Source: Anaerolineae bacterium
GTDB lineage: Bacteria > Chloroflexota > Anaerolineae > Promineifilales > Promineifilaceae
NCBI GenBank assembly: GCA_028277515.1
Contig: JANQGC010000362.1
Span: 1 to 9,451 of the forward strand
Length of the DNA stretch: 9,451 bases
Direction: 5' to 3'
The notes beneath the pieces were generated by a model, which did no database searches, was not told where the DNA came from, and saw only the letters and a program-made list of their open reading frames with translations. Positions 5,830-9,451 of this stretch are shown in pieces. Numbering within the stretch: the stretch's first letter is position 1; the number at the start of each line of letters is the position of its first letter. The position numbers and the translations under genes are program-made.

Positions 5830-6087
5830 TTAGACCCCACCAACGCTTAATGTGTTTATGGTCTTCTGCATCGAGGTAACCAATTCATGATGCTCGGCGT
5901 CGAAATGGAGCAACGCTTCTTCAAGCTGTTTTTTTAATGATTTGTGGTGTCTGTGGCCATCTTCATCGTTGGTCAGATCGATTGTTTTCTTGATTTCATC
6001 TAGTTTTTCCTGTTTTTCAGGATCACAATCTGTCTGGCCAATCAAATTGACCAGGTTGTCGCATGCTTCTTTTGTTTGATTAACCAT
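5830..6087 (-). CDS. Small DUF4404-like protein
   Basis: An 85-aa soluble, acidic, helical protein. The heptad-like middle (KQEKLDEIKKTIDL) and the C-terminal LKKQLEEALLHFDAEHHELV followed by MQKTINTLSVGGV resemble DUF4404 proteins, which end in a similar amphipathic helix and a Gly-rich tail. Function unknown; I place it by resemblance only. Three in-frame ATGs are possible (6102, 6093, 6087). I chose the one at 6085-6087 because GGGAG (6096-6100) is 8 nt upstream of it, whereas the first ATG overlaps that sequence. It is the first gene of an apparent operon with the alpha/beta hydrolase. Confidence 0.6.
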   Translation of the reverse strand: MVNQTKEACDNLVNLIGQTDCDPEKQEKLDEIKKTIDLTNDEDGHRHHKSLKKQLEEALLHFDAEHHELVTSMQKTINTLSVGGV

Positions 6088-6167
6088 TAGCATATCTCCC
6101 ATAATTGGATTTTCTTCTTCGATTTGAACAAATATTTATGTTTTAGCAAGTGAAATTTGAAATTCTT

Positions 6168-6194
6168 TTTATAGCCATTGCAATGATGCGTCAA
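6168..6194 (-). promoter_or_regulatory. Weak candidate promoter for DUF4404-like/hydrolase genes
   Basis: On the minus strand TTGACG (6189-6194) is followed after 15 bp by TATAAA (6168-6173). The boxes are good but the spacer is 2 bp short of optimal. It is the best candidate in the 157-bp gap upstream of the DUF4404-like gene. Confidence 0.35.
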
Positions 6195-6241
6195 GGGACT
6201 AATCGGATAGGATAACAGGGAGCCAGGCAGCGATCATTGCA
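6179..6241. repeat. Distant 9-bp inverted repeat between fusion gene and DUF4404-like gene
   Basis: TGCAATGAT (6179-6187) and ATCATTGCA (6233-6241) are exact inverted copies separated by 45 bp. One arm abuts the stop codon of the large fusion gene; the other overlaps the spacer of the candidate promoter. It could be a long-looped hairpin or two halves of a regulatory site; it has no T-run and is not a typical terminator. Confidence 0.4.
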
Positions 6242-6244
6242 GAC

Positions 6245-9200
6245 TCATTCGATTTCCTCAATCAAATGCATTGTTGCCTCCAGATCGGGGACGATTCGCG
6301 CCTGTGAGGCTTGCTCATAGGCATAACCCACGGCCAGGAGTTGTGGTTCGGAGAGGAAACGGCCGACAAAGACAATGCCCTGCGGCGTGCCATCCTCGGC
6401 ATAACCGGAGGGTACGGTCAAGGCCGGATAGCCGGCGGGCGCGTATTGCTGTCCGACCTTAGAAACGATGACATCAATATCATAGTTTTCAAACAGAATA
6501 TCAATGCTGTTTTTGGCCAGGTCATTCGCTGATTGCTGTGTATCGGCAAATTCTTCCGGCGTTATGGCCGTATTTTGCGAACCTTCTAAATAATCTTGTC
6601 CATATGGTGCGCGATTGGCCAAATCTTCATTATTGAAGCTGATGATTTCCTCCAGAGAGGAAATAGGCGCATCATCACCGAGGGCGGACAAGAAATCATT
6701 GATCGCTTGTTGGAAGCCAAACTCGAGCAGTTCGCCGGTATCCGCTGTATTTGGAGGAACATTTGAAATTGGGATTTCTACGACTGTCACACCTGCATTG
6801 GAGAGGAGTTCGCCTTGAGCGCGAACTGTTTCATTCTGAGTGCCCAAAGCTTCTCGTAGTGCAGTCTGCTGCTCTTCATCCGTGATCTCAAATTCTGAAA
6901 AGTAACTTTCAAATGCTTCATCATTCCAAACCGGAAGTCCTACCTTTACTCCCTCCAGACTTTCGGGGTTGAGGAACTGGGTGAAGTCGGCGCCGGCCAG
7001 TTCAGCTGTGGCGCTGGTGGTGGAACCATTTTCATCTTCCCCGGTCATGGCGCTGAGCAGGACGGCGACATCAGTCACGGTGCGGCCTATCGGCCCAGGC
7101 ACATCCTGGAAAGGCAGCAGGGGAATCACGTAATCGGTGCTGATAAGTCCCTTGGTCGGTTTTAAAGCAGCGACGGAGTTTAAGATCGCTGGTTCGATAA
7201 TGGAGCCTTGTGTTTCCGTACCCACGCTGACCGCGGTCAGGTCAGCAGCGACGGAAACGGCTGAACCGCTGCTGGAACCGGATGTATCAAAAGGGCCATA
7301 TGGATTGCGGGTCTGCCCGCCGTTGGCGCTGAAGCCATTGGGCATACAGGAATCCATATAATTGGCCCATTCAGAAAGATTAGCTTTACCCAGTATCACG
7401 GCTCCGGCATTGCGCAGTTGGCCGACCAGGAAAGCGTCACGGCTGGGGTCCCAATCCAGCAGAGCGGCCGCACCGGCGACGGTGTGCAGCTCATCGCCGG
7501 TGGCGATATTGTCTTTGAGCAAGACAGGGATGCCGTGCATATCGCCGCGCACGTTGCCTGCGGTACGTTCGTCGTCCAGGGCCTGAGCGATGTCCAGGGC
7601 TTCAGGGTTCAGTTCCAGGACGGAATTGAGCTTATCCACATCATAGCGCCGGATGCGATCCAGGTAGTAAGTGGCCAGTTGGGTAGATGTCAGTTCACCG
7701 CTCTCCATCAAGCCTTGCAGTTCGAGAACGGTCTTGCCGCTGATTAATTCATGCAAGGCTGCGGCATCCTCCGGAGTATAAGCGGCTAAGGCGTCGGCGA
7801 AGGGAGTGAAATCCCTCGCTAATTTACCGGTGTAGCCAGGTTCCGGATGTGGTAATGGCAGATCGAAGAGTGGACAGGATTCGGCTACTTCAGCATCTTC
7901 TGCGGCTCCTTCCGGTGCGGGCAGGAAATATAGCGACGATTCATCTTGCAGGGTAATGGACAGGCCGCCATTATCGAACTGCCAGGTATCGCTTGTTCCC
8001 AGGCCTTCAATAAGCTGAAGGGTTGGATCTCCTTGTTCGCAAGTGACGGCCGAGAGATCGAAATCAAATGAGATCTGAGCCTGGGCATCGGCCGAGAATG
8101 TACCGGTAACAGGTCCACAGGTTGGACCGGAAAAGGAAGCGCTGCCATCTTTGCCAACGGTCAGGATAAATCCTGGTGGAACTTCTTGACTTTCGTCACC
8201 AGACACCGCTCCTTGCAGCTGCCAGGCGGAGGTTATTAATGAGGGTGCCTGGTCGGCAATTGGCAGGAGGGTGGCGGATTGGAAGGGCTGCAAGCCACTG
8301 CCATTGAGAATGTTCAACACATTCAAGAAGCTAAAAGCTGAATAAGCGGCAGAATTGGTCAAGCCCACGACGGTAGTATCCTCATCGGGGTTGGTGTACC
8401 ATAACGTTTGAAACCCGGCGGTTTGCCCTTCATGTCCAAAATACCCGTTCCCAAAATCAATGAGACCCAGGCCGAAGGGCGCACCACCTGTAAATAGGGC
8501 GGCTTCATTAAATTCCAGCATTTGGGCCAGGGAATCGGGGTCCTGAAACAGCTCACCTGCCGCCAGAGCTTTACCATATGTGGCCAATTCCTCAGCGGTC
8601 ATGGCGATGCCGCCCGCCGCCCAACCCTGGGAGGCGTTCCAGTTGGTTGTGTTCAGGCGGCTGCCATCTTCTTGCCACCAGTAGCCATCGGTAATTTCCC
8701 CTTCTTGTGGCACGCCGGGAATGAGCGCGGCCGTTTCCAGGCCTAACGGCTCAAAGATATGTTCTGCGTACAATTGCCCTAATGGCTGCCCGGCAGCGGT
8801 TTCGGCGACCATGCCCAACAAAATGTAGCCGGTATTGCTGTATTTCCAGCCTTCTTCGGGCGCGAAATCGGGCGTGCCGTTCTCAATAGCATACTGTACC
8901 AATTCTTCGGGCGTGTAGCCTTGCTCTAATTTATCCGGATCATTGGCCGCCTCGCCGATGAGTGGGTCGCCATTATCCCAGATGCCGGAGGTATGCGCTG
9001 CAAGCTGGCGCAGGGTGATCTGGTCGCCATTGGGAATTTGGGTAGCCTGGTCCGGCAACCAATCACTCAACAGATCGTTGAAGGATAGCAGGTCTTCTTC
9101 TTGCAACTGCATGAGCACGGCGATGGTGAATGATTTGCTATTGCTGCCGATTTCCAAACGGTCGTCCGGCTGCATCGGCGTCTCGTCTTCCAGGCTGCTG

Positions 9201-9451
9201 AGGCCAACAGCGTTGAGGTATGCGCCATCCGGGGTGTCTACCAGTAAAACCAGGCCGGGGGCGGCGCCTTCCGGATTGCCGCCCTCACTGTAAACTTGTG
9301 ATTGCAGGAAGGTGTCAAGCTGGGCGGCCAGTTCGCCAGGTAGGGAAGCTGCCGGGGGGTCGGAGGGGGATTCTTGGGTTGGGGGAACGGCCGTTGGGTC
9401 TTCGGCGGCCGTCGCGGGTTCCGGCTCCGGTGAGGGTCCCTCTGCTGGCTC
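6245..9451 (-). CDS. Beta-lactamase-fold serine hydrolase / META domain / amidase fusion (partial at 5' end)
   Basis: A very large multidomain protein: 1068 codons are visible, and the frame is open to the window edge, so the start is missing; the Met at 9173-9175 is internal. Counting from the first visible codon, 1-38 is an acidic Pro/Ser/Thr/Ala linker as seen after lipoprotein or signal anchors. Residues 39 to about 395 are a class C beta-lactamase-like serine hydrolase: SNSK (103-106, SxxK), YSN (204-206) and HEG (340-342, in place of KTG). About 407-512 is a META (HslJ-like) domain with the conserved FSGPTCGPVTGTF and ITLQDESSLYFLP patterns. About 565-1060 is an amidase-signature domain with Lys646 (LLKDN), cis-Ser726 (SGSSSGS) and nucleophile Ser750 (GTETQGSIIEPA). 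Both enzyme sites look intact. It likely acts outside the cytoplasm on peptides or amides; substrate unknown. Confidence 0.9.
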   Translation of the reverse strand, partial: EPAEGPSPEPEPATAAEDPTAVPPTQESPSDPPAASLPGELAAQLDTFLQSQVYSEGGNPEGAAPGLVLLVDTPDGAYLNAVGLSSLEDETPMQPDDRLEIGSNSKSFTIAVLMQLQEEDLLSFNDLLSDWLPDQATQIPNGDQITLRQLAAHTSGIWDNGDPLIGEAANDPDKLEQGYTPEELVQYAIENGTPDFAPEEGWKYSNTGYILLGMVAETAAGQPLGQLYAEHIFEPLGLETAALIPGVPQEGEITDGYWWQEDGSRLNTTNWNASQGWAAGGIAMTAEELATYGKALAAGELFQDPDSLAQMLEFNEAALFTGGAPFGLGLIDFGNGYFGHEGQTAGFQTLWYTNPDEDTTVVGLTNSAAYSAFSFLNVLNILNGSGLQPFQSATLLPIADQAPSLITSAWQLQGAVSGDESQEVPPGFILTVGKDGSASFSGPTCGPVTGTFSADAQAQISFDFDLSAVTCEQGDPTLQLIEGLGTSDTWQFDNGGLSITLQDESSLYFLPAPEGAAEDAEVAESCPLFDLPLPHPEPGYTGKLARDFTPFADALAAYTPEDAAALHELISGKTVLELQGLMESGELTSTQLATYYLDRIRRYDVDKLNSVLELNPEALDIAQALDDERTAGNVRGDMHGIPVLLKDNIATGDELHTVAGAAALLDWDPSRDAFLVGQLRNAGAVILGKANLSEWANYMDSCMPNGFSANGGQTRNPYGPFDTSGSSSGSAVSVAADLTAVSVGTETQGSIIEPAILNSVAALKPTKGLISTDYVIPLLPFQDVPGPIGRTVTDVAVLLSAMTGEDENGSTTSATAELAGADFTQFLNPESLEGVKVGLPVWNDEAFESYFSEFEITDEEQQTALREALGTQNETVRAQGELLSNAGVTVVEIPISNVPPNTADTGELLEFGFQQAINDFLSALGDDAPISSLEEIISFNNEDLANRAPYGQDYLEGSQNTAITPEEFADTQQSANDLAKNSIDILFENYDIDVIVSKVGQQYAPAGYPALTVPSGYAEDGTPQGIVFVGRFLSEPQLLAVGYAYEQASQARIVPDLEATMHLIEEIE

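Noticed and set aside
1..9451. CRISPR array, tRNA, rRNA, transposase or insertion-sequence ends
   Set aside because: No regularly spaced repeats, no tRNA or rRNA signatures and no transposase motifs on either strand.

Overview
This is about 9.45 kb of bacterial DNA of moderate G+C with no rRNA, tRNA, CRISPR array, transposase or phage gene that I can see. The gene content (glutamine-dependent NAD+ synthase, PadR plus CPBP pair, UPF0114 membrane protein, several chromosomal toxin-antitoxin loci, and a large secreted beta-lactamase-fold/amidase protein with an acidic Pro-rich linker) would suit an environmental Chloroflexota (Anaerolineae-like) genome. That placement is an inference from style and content, not from a marker gene.

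Left part (1-3034): the window opens inside the 3' end of nadE (+). Next comes a minus-strand remnant of a VapC-type PIN toxin (701-922) that has lost its N-terminal half. A strong sigma-70-type promoter and a dyad operator then drive a PadR regulator and, 23 nt later, a CPBP-family intramembrane protease, a likely two-gene autoregulated operon. A UPF0114 (YqhA-like) membrane protein lies convergent to it.

Middle part (3200-4600): two complete type II toxin-antitoxin operons lie on the minus strand. One is a ribbon-helix-helix antitoxin with a PIN-domain toxin, overlapping by 8 nt. The other is a Phd/YefM antitoxin with a RelE/ParE toxin that starts at GTG. Each has a promoter embedded in or touching a dyad, as expected for autorepressed TA operons. 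Counting the VapC remnant, three TA loci or relics lie within 4 kb. From 4535 to 4786 there is no annotated gene, apart from a possible 29-codon ORF on the plus strand behind a near-perfect Shine-Dalgarno sequence.

Right part (4787-9451): three minus-strand genes. A membrane-anchored alpha/beta hydrolase follows a DUF4404-like small protein by 5 nt. Upstream of both lies a very large gene that is still open at the window edge. It encodes, in order, an acidic Pro/Ser/Thr linker, a class C beta-lactamase-type serine hydrolase, a META (HslJ-like) domain and a full amidase-signature domain. All the catalytic motifs I can check in its two enzyme domains are intact. This fusion is the most unusual item here and may be a bifunctional extracytoplasmic amide or peptide hydrolase.

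A further base-level signal is the palindrome CGGCCG, which occurs 20 times (roughly 2-3 expected by chance) but is absent from 910 to 3216, the PadR-CPBP-UPF0114 segment.
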